Below, in pieces: positions 26,171-34,542 of a stretch of DNA of 64,000 bases. Location of the stretch: assembly GCA_023416735.1 (NCBI GenBank), contig JAEZGX010000026.1, forward strand, positions 62,001-126,000. Direction: 5' to 3'. Below the pieces are notes generated by a model, which was not told where the DNA came from, did not search any database, and saw nothing but the letters and a program-made list of their open reading frames with translations. The DNA is from Verrucomicrobiota bacterium. GTDB lineage: Bacteria; Verrucomicrobiota; Verrucomicrobiia; Opitutales; Opitutaceae. Position numbers and translations under genes: made by a program. Every line of letters starts with the position of its first letter. Positions within the stretch are counted from its first letter, which is position 1.

Positions 26171-26326
26171 GTTTCAGGATTTTTCCGATGTGTGCGCTCG
26201 TAACTCCCGGAAGCGTCTGGCGCCGCATAGGCGACTACATTCGCCACGAGCGTTTCAAGGTTGAGAAACCAAGAAGCGAAAAGCCCACGCGCGCGCACCG
26301 GTAAACGCCCCCACGTTGAACCGCCG

Positions 26327-27154
26327 TCACCTCTCCGCCTGCTGGAATTCTCGCAACAATCCGTCAATCCGCGCCGCGTGCGACTCGATGCGGGCTTGCA
26401 CGAGTTCACCCCAACGCGCGTCGAAGAGCCCTTCGTCCACACAAAACGCCGCCGCGCGCGACACGTCGCTCAAATAGCTTCGAATCCTTTCGAGCCGCTC
26501 CACGGCCTTCCTCCGCCGCTCCGCTATTTCGCCTTCGCCTTCCGGCCTCGGCGCCAACGCCACCTCGGCTGCTTCGATCGCCGCGGCGAAATCCGCCAGC
26601 GCATCCTCATGCCACCCCGCCCACAGGGCTCCGACGGTGTCAATTGGCAGCCGAGGTCGGCTACCCGTTCGCTCGATATCCATATCTTCCCGGAGGCTGG
26701 CGACGTGACGCGACCGTCTTTTCTCGTTTGCGTCCCGCTGAAGAGCCTCATCCGCCAAGGTCATCGTCCACGCGCTCTCCTTGGAAACGTTGATCTGAAA
26801 CGTGACCGACTCGATCGCCACGCGACCGTCTGCGCTGAACCACTCGAGCTGCAATCCGTTGCGCCAATGCTCCACCGTTTCCGGGCTTCCCAGCACTTTC
26901 ACTTTCTTGGAGGCCGTGCAATCACCCAAAACACCCGTCTGCGCGCGAGTTAGCTCCGTCGCGAACGGTAGCGCCTGCGGGTGCGGATTCTCAAAACTCA
27001 ACACCCGCCCGGCCAAATCCATCCACGGATTTCCTGTCAGGGCCAACTCCAGCGGATCCTCCCTTCCGACCAGCCAAATCTGTCCAGCCACCTGCCCGCG
27101 CTCACGATTGTCCAAGGTTCCACGGATCACTGCTGCGTCGAGATGCCAAGCCAT
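26327..27154 (-). CDS. Conserved hypothetical protein (IWLVGRxDP family)
   Basis: 275 residues from an ATG at 27154; an upstream ATG at 27190 would almost meet the divergent cyclase gene. No signal peptide or membrane segment. The N-terminal part is beta-rich (VIRGTLDNRERGQVAGQIWL, then ALTGNPWMDLAGRVLSFENP). The C-terminal half is charged and helical with a long Glu/Arg-rich segment (~185-275). It reminds me of an uncharacterised cytoplasmic family seen in Verrucomicrobiota and Planctomycetota, but I do not know its function. It is divergent from the CHASE2 cyclase with a 41-base gap, so they may share a promoter region. Confidence 0.7.
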   Translation of the reverse strand: MAWHLDAAVIRGTLDNRERGQVAGQIWLVGREDPLELALTGNPWMDLAGRVLSFENPHPQALPFATELTRAQTGVLGDCTASKKVKVLGSPETVEHWRNGLQLEWFSADGRVAIESVTFQINVSKESAWTMTLADEALQRDANEKRRSRHVASLREDMDIERTGSRPRLPIDTVGALWAGWHEDALADFAAAIEAAEVALAPRPEGEGEIAERRRKAVERLERIRSYLSDVSRAAAFCVDEGLFDARWGELVQARIESHAARIDGLLREFQQAER

Positions 27155-27195
27155 ACGCAAGCTTTCTGCGATGCCAGGCTTGATGCACAATCTTT

Positions 27196-29340
27196 GTGTG
27201 TGTCTTGAAACGTCCTCGTCCTCCCCGGCGCCGCTCGCTCCTTGCCGGCTTGCGAGGGCTCCGCTCTGCTGGCTCCTTCTCTCGCGTGTCCGCGCCCTCC
27301 CACGACGTGCTTTCGCTCCGCTGGCGTTGGCTCGTCCCGATTCTTGCTCTCATTGCCTTGGTCCACTTTTCGGCGCTGGGCACCATCGGCGACCGCGCGT
27401 TCTTCGACTTCTCTGCGCGAAATCCTGCGCGAAAAGTCCAACCACCCGACGGCTCGGCGCTCGTGCTGATCGACGACGCCACGCTCGACGGCCTGCGATC
27501 AACGGGCCACATCGCAAACTGGCCGCCGCCGCGATGGACGTTTGCCGCCTTGATCGCCGGTCTGGAGCGCGCCGGCGCGAAAAAGATCATCCTCGATTTC
27601 GTCTTTCTCGATCACTCCGCCGACGCGCTTCAGGACGAATTTCTTGGCGCGCTGGCCGCCGGCCTTCCCGAGGTCTCGCTCGCGCGCACCGCGGCGCATC
27701 GCCCGATCTTCTGGAACGAAACATTCGCCGCCACGCACCTCGATTTATTCACGCGGCCCCGCACCGGCCTTGCCGAAGGCGCTCCTGATCCGGATGGCGT
27801 TCTGCGCCATTATTCCGTCTCCGACTCGCTGGCGCTCACCGCATTTGCCTCCGCGCCGACAGATCCCGGCAGCCTCCTTCGCTGGCACGGCGGGATTCAA
27901 GAACTCCAAACATCCCCGCGCGTTCCGGTTCTCTCCGCAGCCCGATTCATCCTCGCCGGCGTGGACATTGTCACTGCCGTCTCGGAATCTGCACCTGAAC
28001 TAACCCCGGAGTCGCTCGCCCAATCTCTTCGCTCGCAACCGCGACTGGCCGGCCCGGGTTTCGACGATGTGCGCGACCGCGTCGTTTTCGTCGGAGCCAA
28101 CGCCGCGGGCACGTTCGACCAAAAACCGTTCGCGATTGGCGGCCTCGAACCCGGCGTTCTCTACCACTGGACCGCTTGGGCGAATCTCGCCGGCTCCGGT
28201 TTCGTCCGCACTTTGCCTTCCGTGGTGCCGCTCGCGCTCGCCACCGCATTTCTCGCGCTGATCGTTTGGATCGGCTCGCGTCTCAACACCGTCGCTTTTC
28301 CTGCACTCGTCGCCGCCGCGCTTATATTTGGCACGCTCGGAGCCGCCTACATCGGTCTTTCTGCCGGCTGGTTCCTTCCGCCCACCACCCCCGCCATCGC
28401 CTCACTCTTCGCCTTGCTGGGAGTTGCAATCGAACGCTTCTGGCTCGAACAGCGCCGGCGCCGCGAGGTCCAGGCGATCTTCGGCAGCTACGTCGCGCCC
28501 GAAGTGGTCGATCTCCTCGTGCGCGATCCATCCGCGATCGAACTCGGCGGCGAACGTCGCGAAGCGACCGTGTTCTTCTGCGATCTCGCCGGCTTCACCG
28601 ATCTCTCCGAACAGGTCCCGCCCGAACAACTCCTCGATATCGTCAACGGCTACCTTCAGGAAACCAGCGACTGTCTGCTGACTCACGGCGCCTATATCGA
28701 TAAATACATCGGCGACGCCGTCATGGCCGTCTTCGGCGTTCCACTCGCGCAACCAGATCACGCGCTCGCCGCCTGCCGCGGCGCCCTCGCCACTCAACGC
28801 CTGCTCGCCGCGCGCAACGACCACCTCGCCCGCACCCACGGCCGCACCCTTGGCCTGCGCATCGGCATCAACACGGGCGAGATGATCGTCGGCAACATGG
28901 GCTCGCACCGAAAGAAAAACTACACGGTCCTGGGCGATTGCGTGAACCTCGCCTCGCGCCTCGAGGGCGCCAACAAGGAGTTCGGCACGGGTATTCTCGT
29001 CGGAGAAAACACCGCGAATCTCGTGCGTGATACCCTGATTCTTCGCCCGCTTCCCGCACTCCGCGTCAAGGGCAAGAAAACCGCCGTGCCCGTCTACGAG
29101 CTGATCGGCGAAGGCGACGATGTATCCGCCGCTCAACAACGCTTCCTCGCCACCTACTCTCGTGCGCACACCCTTTACACGACGCGCCAATTTTCCGAAG
29201 CTGCCCGCGCCTTCTCCGAAGCCGCCGCGCTCGCCCCCCAAGACCGCATGACCGCGCTCCTCCTCGACGAATCCCAACGCTTCGCGCAGCACCCGCCCCC
29301 GCGCGACTGGCAGCCCGTCCTTTCCTTATCCACAAAATGA
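27196..29340 (+). CDS. CHASE2-domain adenylate/guanylate cyclase
   Basis: 714 residues from a GTG. An N-terminal TM (~45-62) is followed by an extracytoplasmic CHASE2 sensor (~65-330: ALVLIDDATLDGL, RWTFAALIAGLERAGAKKIILDFVF, VVFVGANAAGTFD). Three closely spaced TM segments follow (~335-410), then a class III cyclase domain (~440-630). Catalytic residues are intact: metal ligands Asp463 (FFCDLAGFT) and Asp507 (YIGDAVMAVFG), purine-specifying Lys503 and Asp581 (LGDCVNL), and transition-state Asn584 and Arg588. Lys/Asp at the specificity positions favours ATP, hence cAMP. A TPR-like C-terminal tail ends the protein. It overlaps the next gene by ATGA. The precise start is uncertain. Confidence 0.92.
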   Translation: MCVLKRPRPPRRRSLLAGLRGLRSAGSFSRVSAPSHDVLSLRWRWLVPILALIALVHFSALGTIGDRAFFDFSARNPARKVQPPDGSALVLIDDATLDGLRSTGHIANWPPPRWTFAALIAGLERAGAKKIILDFVFLDHSADALQDEFLGALAAGLPEVSLARTAAHRPIFWNETFAATHLDLFTRPRTGLAEGAPDPDGVLRHYSVSDSLALTAFASAPTDPGSLLRWHGGIQELQTSPRVPVLSAARFILAGVDIVTAVSESAPELTPESLAQSLRSQPRLAGPGFDDVRDRVVFVGANAAGTFDQKPFAIGGLEPGVLYHWTAWANLAGSGFVRTLPSVVPLALATAFLALIVWIGSRLNTVAFPALVAAALIFGTLGAAYIGLSAGWFLPPTTPAIASLFALLGVAIERFWLEQRRRREVQAIFGSYVAPEVVDLLVRDPSAIELGGERREATVFFCDLAGFTDLSEQVPPEQLLDIVNGYLQETSDCLLTHGAYIDKYIGDAVMAVFGVPLAQPDHALAACRGALATQRLLAARNDHLARTHGRTLGLRIGINTGEMIVGNMGSHRKKNYTVLGDCVNLASRLEGANKEFGTGILVGENTANLVRDTLILRPLPALRVKGKKTAVPVYELIGEGDDVSAAQQRFLATYSRAHTLYTTRQFSEAARAFSEAAALAPQDRMTALLLDESQRFAQHPPPRDWQPVLSLSTK

Positions 29341-29825
29341 ATACCCGCCTTCTCGTCGGCGCCGCGCTCCTCCTCGCGTCGGCCGCCGGTATTTCGGCCG
29401 CGTTCACCGCGGGACGCGACGCCTACACCAAACGCGTCGAAACCGCGCTGCTCTCCGAGCCCAAGATGCTCGCCAAGCCGGTCGCGCAATTGCCCTACGC
29501 CCAGAAACTGCGCGTCGAGGAAGTCCAGGGATCCTGGCTGCGCGTCTCGGACGGTCGCCGCTCCGGCTGGATCTTCGCGGGCAATCTGTCGGAAGAAAAA
29601 CCCTCCAACACCAAGGGTCTCGACGGTCTTCCGCTCGCCGCCAGCACCACCAGCGCCTCCACCGCTGCCCGCCCGCTCACACCCACCTCGACCGACTACT
29701 CCGAACGGCGCGGCCTGGCCGACGCCGCAGCCGACCTTCAATGGCTCGAACAACAACACGCGCTCCTCCCCGCGCACACGATCGAGCAATTCCTCAAGTC
29801 CGAGAAGAAAGGAGAATTTCAATGA
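29337..29825 (+). CDS. Exported SH3-domain protein
   Basis: 162 residues. Residues 1-25 form a signal peptide or membrane anchor (LLVGAALLLASAAGISAA). A bacterial SH3 domain follows at ~45-85 (VAQLPYAQKLRVEEVQGSWLRV, then SGWIFAGNLSEE). The remainder is Ser/Thr/Ala-rich with a helical C-terminus. Such SH3b domains bind cell-wall peptides or proline-rich partners in the envelope. It overlaps the upstream cyclase gene by four bases and the downstream M48 protease gene by four bases, so all three are translated as a coupled unit. A role tied to the protease or to CHASE2 sensing is inferred only from position. Confidence 0.8.
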   Translation: MNTRLLVGAALLLASAAGISAAFTAGRDAYTKRVETALLSEPKMLAKPVAQLPYAQKLRVEEVQGSWLRVSDGRRSGWIFAGNLSEEKPSNTKGLDGLPLAASTTSASTAARPLTPTSTDYSERRGLADAAADLQWLEQQHALLPAHTIEQFLKSEKKGEFQ

Positions 29826-30814
29826 GCGCTTCTCTCTCGTTTTTCTCGACCCGGCTTCCGGCGCTCACACTCGCCCTCAGCCTCGCCGCCGCCGCTCCAC
29901 TCGTCCACGCGGCCTTCGATCTCAACAAAGCCCTCAATACCGCCAAGAGCCTCGGCAAGGTCGCGAAGGGCGTCACCGGCATCGGCCCCGAGGAAGAGCT
30001 CGCCATCGGTGAATCCGTTTCGCTGGAAATCATCTCGCAATACGGCGGACTGCTCCGTGACGTCGACGCCACCCGCCGCATCAACCTCATCGGCCGTTCG
30101 CTCGCCTACTACTCGTCGCGCCCCGCGCTCGAATGGAAATTCGGCATCCTCGATTCGCCTTCCTTCAACGGCTTCTCCGCTCCGGGCGGCTTCGTCTTCA
30201 TCACGCGCGGCCTGTATGAACTTTGTGGAGACGATGACGACGCTCTCGCCAGCGTGCTCGCCCACGAGATCGCTCACATCACCGGCAAACACGCGCTCAA
30301 CATCATCGCTCGCGGCGAATTCGTCTCCGGCGCCGCCGATTTCGCCGCGCTCCGCAGCAGCGACGTTGCCAAAGCGCAGGCGCAACTCAGCGCATTCGAC
30401 ACGTCGATCGGCAACCTCGTGAAAACCATTCTCGAACAAGGCTTCGATCCACAGACCGAATTCGGCGCGGATCAAACCGGCCGCGATCTCGCGCTCACCG
30501 TCGGCTACGCTCCGGGCGCGCTCCGCCATGTCCTCGCCCGCCTGCAGCAACGCACCGGGCCGTCGGTCGCCGTGTTCGCCACCCATCCGCCACTCGACCA
30601 GCGGATCGCGCGCCTCCCCGACGAACCCGCCACATCCGCACGTCGCGAATCTTCCGCCGCCGACGCCCTCGCCGCCATCCCCGCCGATCTCCCGACGTCC
30701 GCCGGCACTCACCCCGCCAACGAGCTCGCACCCGCGGAACTCGACGAAGACGACGCCGCCTTCGCCGCCGCAGCCGACGACGAGGAAACCCCCGCTAAGA
30801 AAAAGAAAAAGTAG
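29822..30814 (+). CDS. M48-family zinc metalloprotease, periplasmic
   Basis: 330 residues with a signal peptide (cleavage near VHAAF, ~30). M48 motifs: LAHEIAHITGKH with zinc ligands His148 and His152 and catalytic Glu149, and the third ligand Glu213 in TEFGADQTGRDLA. The segment FNGFSAPGGFVFITRGLYEL is typical of BepA/LoiP-like proteases that survey outer-membrane assembly. The C-terminus is unusual: an acidic Ala/Asp/Glu tract ending in six lysines. Start ATGA overlaps the SH3 gene. Function as envelope quality-control protease is inferred from family and context. Confidence 0.9.
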   Translation: MSASLSFFSTRLPALTLALSLAAAAPLVHAAFDLNKALNTAKSLGKVAKGVTGIGPEEELAIGESVSLEIISQYGGLLRDVDATRRINLIGRSLAYYSSRPALEWKFGILDSPSFNGFSAPGGFVFITRGLYELCGDDDDALASVLAHEIAHITGKHALNIIARGEFVSGAADFAALRSSDVAKAQAQLSAFDTSIGNLVKTILEQGFDPQTEFGADQTGRDLALTVGYAPGALRHVLARLQQRTGPSVAVFATHPPLDQRIARLPDEPATSARRESSAADALAAIPADLPTSAGTHPANELAPAELDEDDAAFAAAADDEETPAKKKKK

Positions 30815-30871
30815 GGGGAGCCCGACGTTCCGCCCACGGCACTACGCCTCCGTTTCGAGGTCGAGAAAGCG

Positions 30872-31531
30872 ATGAAAGCACTCCTGGTCACAGCCGGTGT
30901 AAGCACCCTGGCGCTCCTCGCGGGCTGCTCCTCCACCTACTACGGCGCGATGGAGAAAATCGGATTCCACAAACGCGAAATCCTCGTCGATCGCGTCGAA
31001 GAAACCCGCGATGCCCAAAACGCCGCCAAGGAACAATTCGCCAGCGCCCTCGAACAGTTTCTCGCCGTCACCAAGATCGACGGCGGCGAACTCCAGGCCA
31101 AATACAACTCCCTCAATCGCGAATTCCAACGCAGCGAGCAACGCGCCCGCGAAGTCCGCGATCGGATCGAGTCCGTCGAAGACGTCGCCGAAGCCCTCTT
31201 CGACGAGTGGAAGGCCGAGCTCAAACAATACGAGAACGCCAACCTCCGCCGCGAAAGCGAACGCGCCTACGATCTCACCCGCCGCCGCTACGAAGACCTG
31301 ATCAAGATCATGCGCCGCGCCGCCGATCGCATGGAGCCCGTGCTCTCCACGTTCCGCGATCAGGTCCTTTTCCTGAAACACAACCTCAACGCTCGCGCGC
31401 TCGCCTCGCTCACCACCACCAACCGCGAGCTCGAAGCCGACATCACTCGCCTCATCACCGACATGGAAACCTCCATCCGCGAGGCCGAGGATTTCATCAA
31501 AACCCTCCGCGACGACACGCCGACCAGTTAG
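30872..31531 (+). CDS. DUF2959-family lipoprotein
   Basis: 219 residues with a lipobox (LLAGCSS, Cys ~19) and otherwise almost entirely helical and charged. It carries the DUF2959 signature start YYGAMEKIGFHKREILVDRV followed by EETRDAQ and long coiled-coil stretches. DUF2959 proteins are uncharacterised. It follows the M48 gene by 57 bases on the same strand and probably belongs to the cyclase-SH3-protease cluster. A spacer or scaffold role between outer membrane and wall would fit the shape (inference). Its stop overlaps the convergent acetyltransferase by four bases. Confidence 0.85.
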   Translation: MKALLVTAGVSTLALLAGCSSTYYGAMEKIGFHKREILVDRVEETRDAQNAAKEQFASALEQFLAVTKIDGGELQAKYNSLNREFQRSEQRAREVRDRIESVEDVAEALFDEWKAELKQYENANLRRESERAYDLTRRRYEDLIKIMRRAADRMEPVLSTFRDQVLFLKHNLNARALASLTTTNRELEADITRLITDMETSIREAEDFIKTLRDDTPTS

Positions 31532-32361
31532 CTGATCCTCTCGACGACAGCGCCCGATCCACACTCACGCGATCCGCCCGCGCAGGATAACCCGACCGGC
31601 AAGAAGCCGGCCCGCAAACATGTCTGCCGCGACGCGACATTGTTCGGATCGCATCTTGCACACGGGACCTTCCCCGCCTCCCGGCACACCCGTTTCAGCT
31701 CCTGCACGAGATACGCGCCCAATCCACGCCTGCGGAACCTCGGCGCCACCTCCATGAACACGTCGCCATACGGCGGGTTGTAGTGATACATCACGCCGCC
31801 CGTCGCCACGATCTCTTCGTCAACCTCGAGCACATAATCGCCCACCGGTTCGAATTCGTGCGCAAACACCCGCGCTGCATCCGCCGCTCGAGCCTTCCGG
31901 AAGACCGCGCCTCGCGCCGGAAACTCCGTCGTTACCTTATCGGCGAACAATAGCTTCTCCGCCTCTACCTCGCGTCCGCACGTAGATAGCATCGGTGCGA
32001 GCCAACGATCGTTCGTCTGCGCTTCCACGTGCGTCGCTCCACTCTCCCGCACGAGCGTCGAGAACAACCTGAACATTCCAGCCCTGGCATCCGGTTCCAC
32101 GAAAAACTCGAACACCGTCCGCGTTCCTGTCCCCGGTCCGCCTACCAGCAACGACCCGTGCCCCACCACGCGTCCACCATACTCCAGCACAAACTCCTGC
32201 GTCCAACCCGCTCGCTCATGAAGCGACGCGTGGACCACCTGACATCCCATTTCCCGCAAATAGCGCTCATGCGATTCCCGCACGTCCACCCACACCGCCT
32301 TTCTGGCCGAGGACTTCATGCCTGTTTGATCCGCGCCGGGGGTCACGCTCTCACGTTTCAT
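31528..32361 (-). CDS. GNAT-family N-acetyltransferase
   Basis: 277 residues from the first ATG; a second ATG at 32319 is equally plausible. The C-terminal half shows the acetyl-CoA-binding GNAT core: MYHYNPPYGDVFMEVAPRFRRRGLGAYLVQELKR, with the RRRGLGA pyrophosphate loop in its middle, then CDPNNVASRQTCLRAGF. The N-terminal half looks like a second, degenerate GNAT fold (VVGHGSLLVGG, VFEFFVEPDARAGMFRLF). Substrate unknown. It is convergent with the DUF2959 gene and stands alone on the minus strand. Confidence 0.85.
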   Translation of the reverse strand: MKRESVTPGADQTGMKSSARKAVWVDVRESHERYLREMGCQVVHASLHERAGWTQEFVLEYGGRVVGHGSLLVGGPGTGTRTVFEFFVEPDARAGMFRLFSTLVRESGATHVEAQTNDRWLAPMLSTCGREVEAEKLLFADKVTTEFPARGAVFRKARAADAARVFAHEFEPVGDYVLEVDEEIVATGGVMYHYNPPYGDVFMEVAPRFRRRGLGAYLVQELKRVCREAGKVPCARCDPNNVASRQTCLRAGFLPVGLSCAGGSRECGSGAVVERIS

Positions 32362-32519
32362 TCCGATCTCCCCGCGTCAACCCCGCCACCGTTGCAGAAA
32401 CCGCCACGCAGGTGATTCCGTCAGCGAAATTCCCGTTTGCCCCACGCCCGCTTCGCCGCGCAGCATCGATTTCCCCCGGCCTGCGTCAGACACGCGGTCA
32501 CACACGTATTTAACCCCGC

Positions 32520-33842
32520 ATGAAACTCCGACTCGTCCTCCCGCTCCTCCTCCTCGCATCCAGCGCTTTCGCCGCCCAAACCTCCCCCGCGACTTCCGCC
32601 GAACGCAAACCCGGCGACTACCCGCTCACCGCCGACTCGCTCGTCCAGGATGGTGTTCCCCAAGGCAAACTCGAAGGCCCCTTCGAATTCAAGAGCGCCA
32701 ACTTTCCGGGCACCGTCCGCCGTTACTGGATCTTCATCCCCGATCAATACACCGGCGAGACCGACGCCAACCTCCTGGTCTTCCACGACGGCCAGCGCGC
32801 CACCAATCCCAACGGCTCCCTCCGCGTCCAAAACGTCCTCGCCAATCTGATCCACAAAAAAGAAATCCCCGTCACCATCGGGCTCTTCATCACACCGGGT
32901 CACATTGGCGACAAATATCCCGACGATCTCGGGATGAGTAACCCCAACAATCGCGCCAACGAATACGACGCCCTCAACGATTCCTACGCGCGCATGATCT
33001 GCTGGGAGTTCATCCCGATGCTGAAGAAGTCCTACAAAATCACCGACGATCCCGAGCGCCGTATCATCGGCGGCACGAGTAGCGGCGCCATCTGCGCCTT
33101 CACCACCGCTTGGGAATATCCCCACCAATTCCGCAACGTCATCAGCATGATCGGGAGCTACGTCTCCATCGGGTATCGTCCCGCCAAATACGGCCAGCCC
33201 ATGACCCCCGGCGGCGACCTCTATCCCACTCTCATCCGCAAGACGCCCATCAAGCCGATCAAGATCTTCCTCCAGGACGGCTCCAACGACCTCTCGAACG
33301 AACACGGCAACTGGTTCCTCGCGAACCAGCAGATGCTCTCCTCGTTCGAATTCGCCAACGCCCTCGCGGACCGCCGCAAGGACACCGGACCGCGCTACAC
33401 CGTGAAACACGTCTGGGGCGACGGCCACCACTCCGACGCCCACGGCGGGCAGCTCCTCCCCGACATCCTCCGCTGGTTCTGGGCCAGTGATCTGGGCAGG
33501 GCGGGGTCTCCGACCCGCCGCTTCCTCCCTCGCTACTGTCCCTCGCCTTGTTCCGCGGCCAGCGCTTCCCGAAACGCCTTCTCCTGCGCCTCGATCGTCT
33601 TCCGCCACCCTTCCGGATCGACCAACACCTCGCTCGCCCGCTCGCCCTTCTCCAGCCGCGCGAACTTTTCTGCCATCGCAAACTGCCCGCCATGCGGCGC
33701 CAGAAAGATGTCGCACGCCATCTCGCGAAACCGCGCAAACGTCCGCTCGAGATCGTCCGCGATTTCTGGATACGCCCCGTCCGCTCCCGTCAGCCGCGTG
33801 CCCGGATTGATCGACGCGCTGCTAAAAAACACCACGCGATAA
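32520..33842 (+). CDS. Secreted alpha/beta-hydrolase esterase (enterochelin-esterase-like), 3' end extended
   Basis: A signal peptide (1-19, SSAFAAQ) is followed by an esterase-D/Fes-type fold: RRYWIFIPDQYTG, the oxyanion region LLVFHDGQ, nucleophile elbow GGTSSG (Ser187), and the acid/His end with LQDGSNDL and GDGHHSD (His304). Family members usually end just after the next helix (ILRWFW, residue ~321). Here the frame stays open to residue 440, through a palindromic repeat at 33500 and 310 bases antisense to the metallo-beta-lactamase gene. The last ~119 residues are Ser/Arg/Pro-rich and probably not functional. The true protein may have ended near 33483 before the stop was lost. Substrate unknown. 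Confidence 0.82.
   Translation: MKLRLVLPLLLLASSAFAAQTSPATSAERKPGDYPLTADSLVQDGVPQGKLEGPFEFKSANFPGTVRRYWIFIPDQYTGETDANLLVFHDGQRATNPNGSLRVQNVLANLIHKKEIPVTIGLFITPGHIGDKYPDDLGMSNPNNRANEYDALNDSYARMICWEFIPMLKKSYKITDDPERRIIGGTSSGAICAFTTAWEYPHQFRNVISMIGSYVSIGYRPAKYGQPMTPGGDLYPTLIRKTPIKPIKIFLQDGSNDLSNEHGNWFLANQQMLSSFEFANALADRRKDTGPRYTVKHVWGDGHHSDAHGGQLLPDILRWFWASDLGRAGSPTRRFLPRYCPSPCSAASASRNAFSCASIVFRHPSGSTNTSLARSPFSSRANFSAIANCPPCGARKMSHAISRNRANVRSRSSAISGYAPSAPVSRVPGLIDALLKNTTR
33500..33519. repeat. Extragenic palindrome, GGCGGGGTCTCCGACCCGCC
   Basis: Imperfect inverted repeat (GGCGGG/CCCGCC with GTC/GAC inside), capable of an 8-bp stem. It lies exactly where the esterase would be expected to stop and before the end of the convergent beta-lactamase gene. 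It may act as a bidirectional transcription stop or be a member of a dispersed repeat family. Confidence 0.5.
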
Positions 33843-34423
33843 CTCCGTCCGCCGTCCTCGACGTCCATCGTCCACGTCGTCGCGCCGCGCGTATGCCCCG
33901 GCGTCACATTCGCCGTCAGCTTCACTCCTCCGATTTCCACCGTCTCACCATCCCGCACCACGCGGTCCACCTTCACGGGTTCGTAGGTCACCAAATCCTT
34001 CGGCATCGGAATGAAATCCTCCGCTCCGCCCGACTCCAACACGCGCGCATCCGCCTCGCTCGCCACCACCCGCGCCCCCGTCAACCGCTTCAACGCCGCA
34101 TGTCCGCCCGTATGATCGATGTGCGCATGACTGCTCAAAATGAGCTTCACATCGCTGATCCTGAATCCCAGCTCCTCCACCCCTCGCGCAATGATCGGCA
34201 CGGTCTCCTCGAAACCCGAATCGAGAATCACATGCCCGTCCTCCGTCGTGATCAGATACGAGCTCACCCCGATCGCTCCCACATAATACAAGTTTCCGAT
34301 CAAATGCCGCGGAGGCACCGGCGCCTTCCAACCATCGAACATGTTCTTCGTCGCCACCCGATTCATCGGCTGCGCGTTCAACCCTACCGCCACCATCACC
34401 GCCAAAACCGCGAGAAACTTCAT
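33533..34423 (-). CDS. Subclass B3 metallo-beta-lactamase
   Basis: 296 residues from the ATG at 34423, which starts a signal peptide (MKFLAVLAVMVAVGLNAQ). An in-frame ATG ten codons upstream is less likely. It has the B3 pattern: NLYYVGAIGVSSYLI, VILDSGFEE, the zinc motif SSHAHIDHTGG (His99, His101, Asp103, His104), third His177 in PGHTRG and His244 in PHGGQF. The overall spacing matches B3 enzymes that hydrolyse penicillins, cephalosporins and carbapenems in the periplasm. Activity is not provable from sequence, but all metal ligands are intact. It stands alone, convergent with the esterase; no mobile element is near, so it is probably intrinsic. Confidence 0.92.
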   Translation of the reverse strand: MKFLAVLAVMVAVGLNAQPMNRVATKNMFDGWKAPVPPRHLIGNLYYVGAIGVSSYLITTEDGHVILDSGFEETVPIIARGVEELGFRISDVKLILSSHAHIDHTGGHAALKRLTGARVVASEADARVLESGGAEDFIPMPKDLVTYEPVKVDRVVRDGETVEIGGVKLTANVTPGHTRGATTWTMDVEDGGRSYRVVFFSSASINPGTRLTGADGAYPEIADDLERTFARFREMACDIFLAPHGGQFAMAEKFARLEKGERASEVLVDPEGWRKTIEAQEKAFREALAAEQGEGQ

Positions 34424-34461
34424 CGCCCCAGCCCGACTCTCCACCCGCTTCAAGTCAAGGT

Positions 34462-34487
34462 GAGGCGAGGCGTCCCCGCCGAGCCTC
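34462..34487. repeat. Extragenic palindrome upstream of the DUF4038 gene
   Basis: GAGGC-GA-GGCG-TCCC-CGCC-GA-GCCTC: two stems (5 and 4 bp) separated by a symmetric GA/GA internal loop with a TCCC apical loop. It lies in the divergent spacer between the beta-lactamase and the glycosidase-like gene, 38 bases before the former's start. Confidence 0.45.
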
Positions 34488-34542
34488 GTTCACTCCCTTT
34501 TCAACCATTGCACTTCCCCCGCTCCCTCATTCGCTTCCGCCC

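Noticed and set aside
26161..26442. 93-codon minus-strand frame between the AraC gene and the hypothetical gene
   Set aside because: It overlaps the better supported gene at 26327 in another frame and runs into the dyad region; no protein-like features.
33533..34423. B3 metallo-beta-lactamase as a horizontally acquired resistance gene
   Set aside because: Codon use and strand composition match the neighbours and no integron, IS or resistance cassette is nearby.
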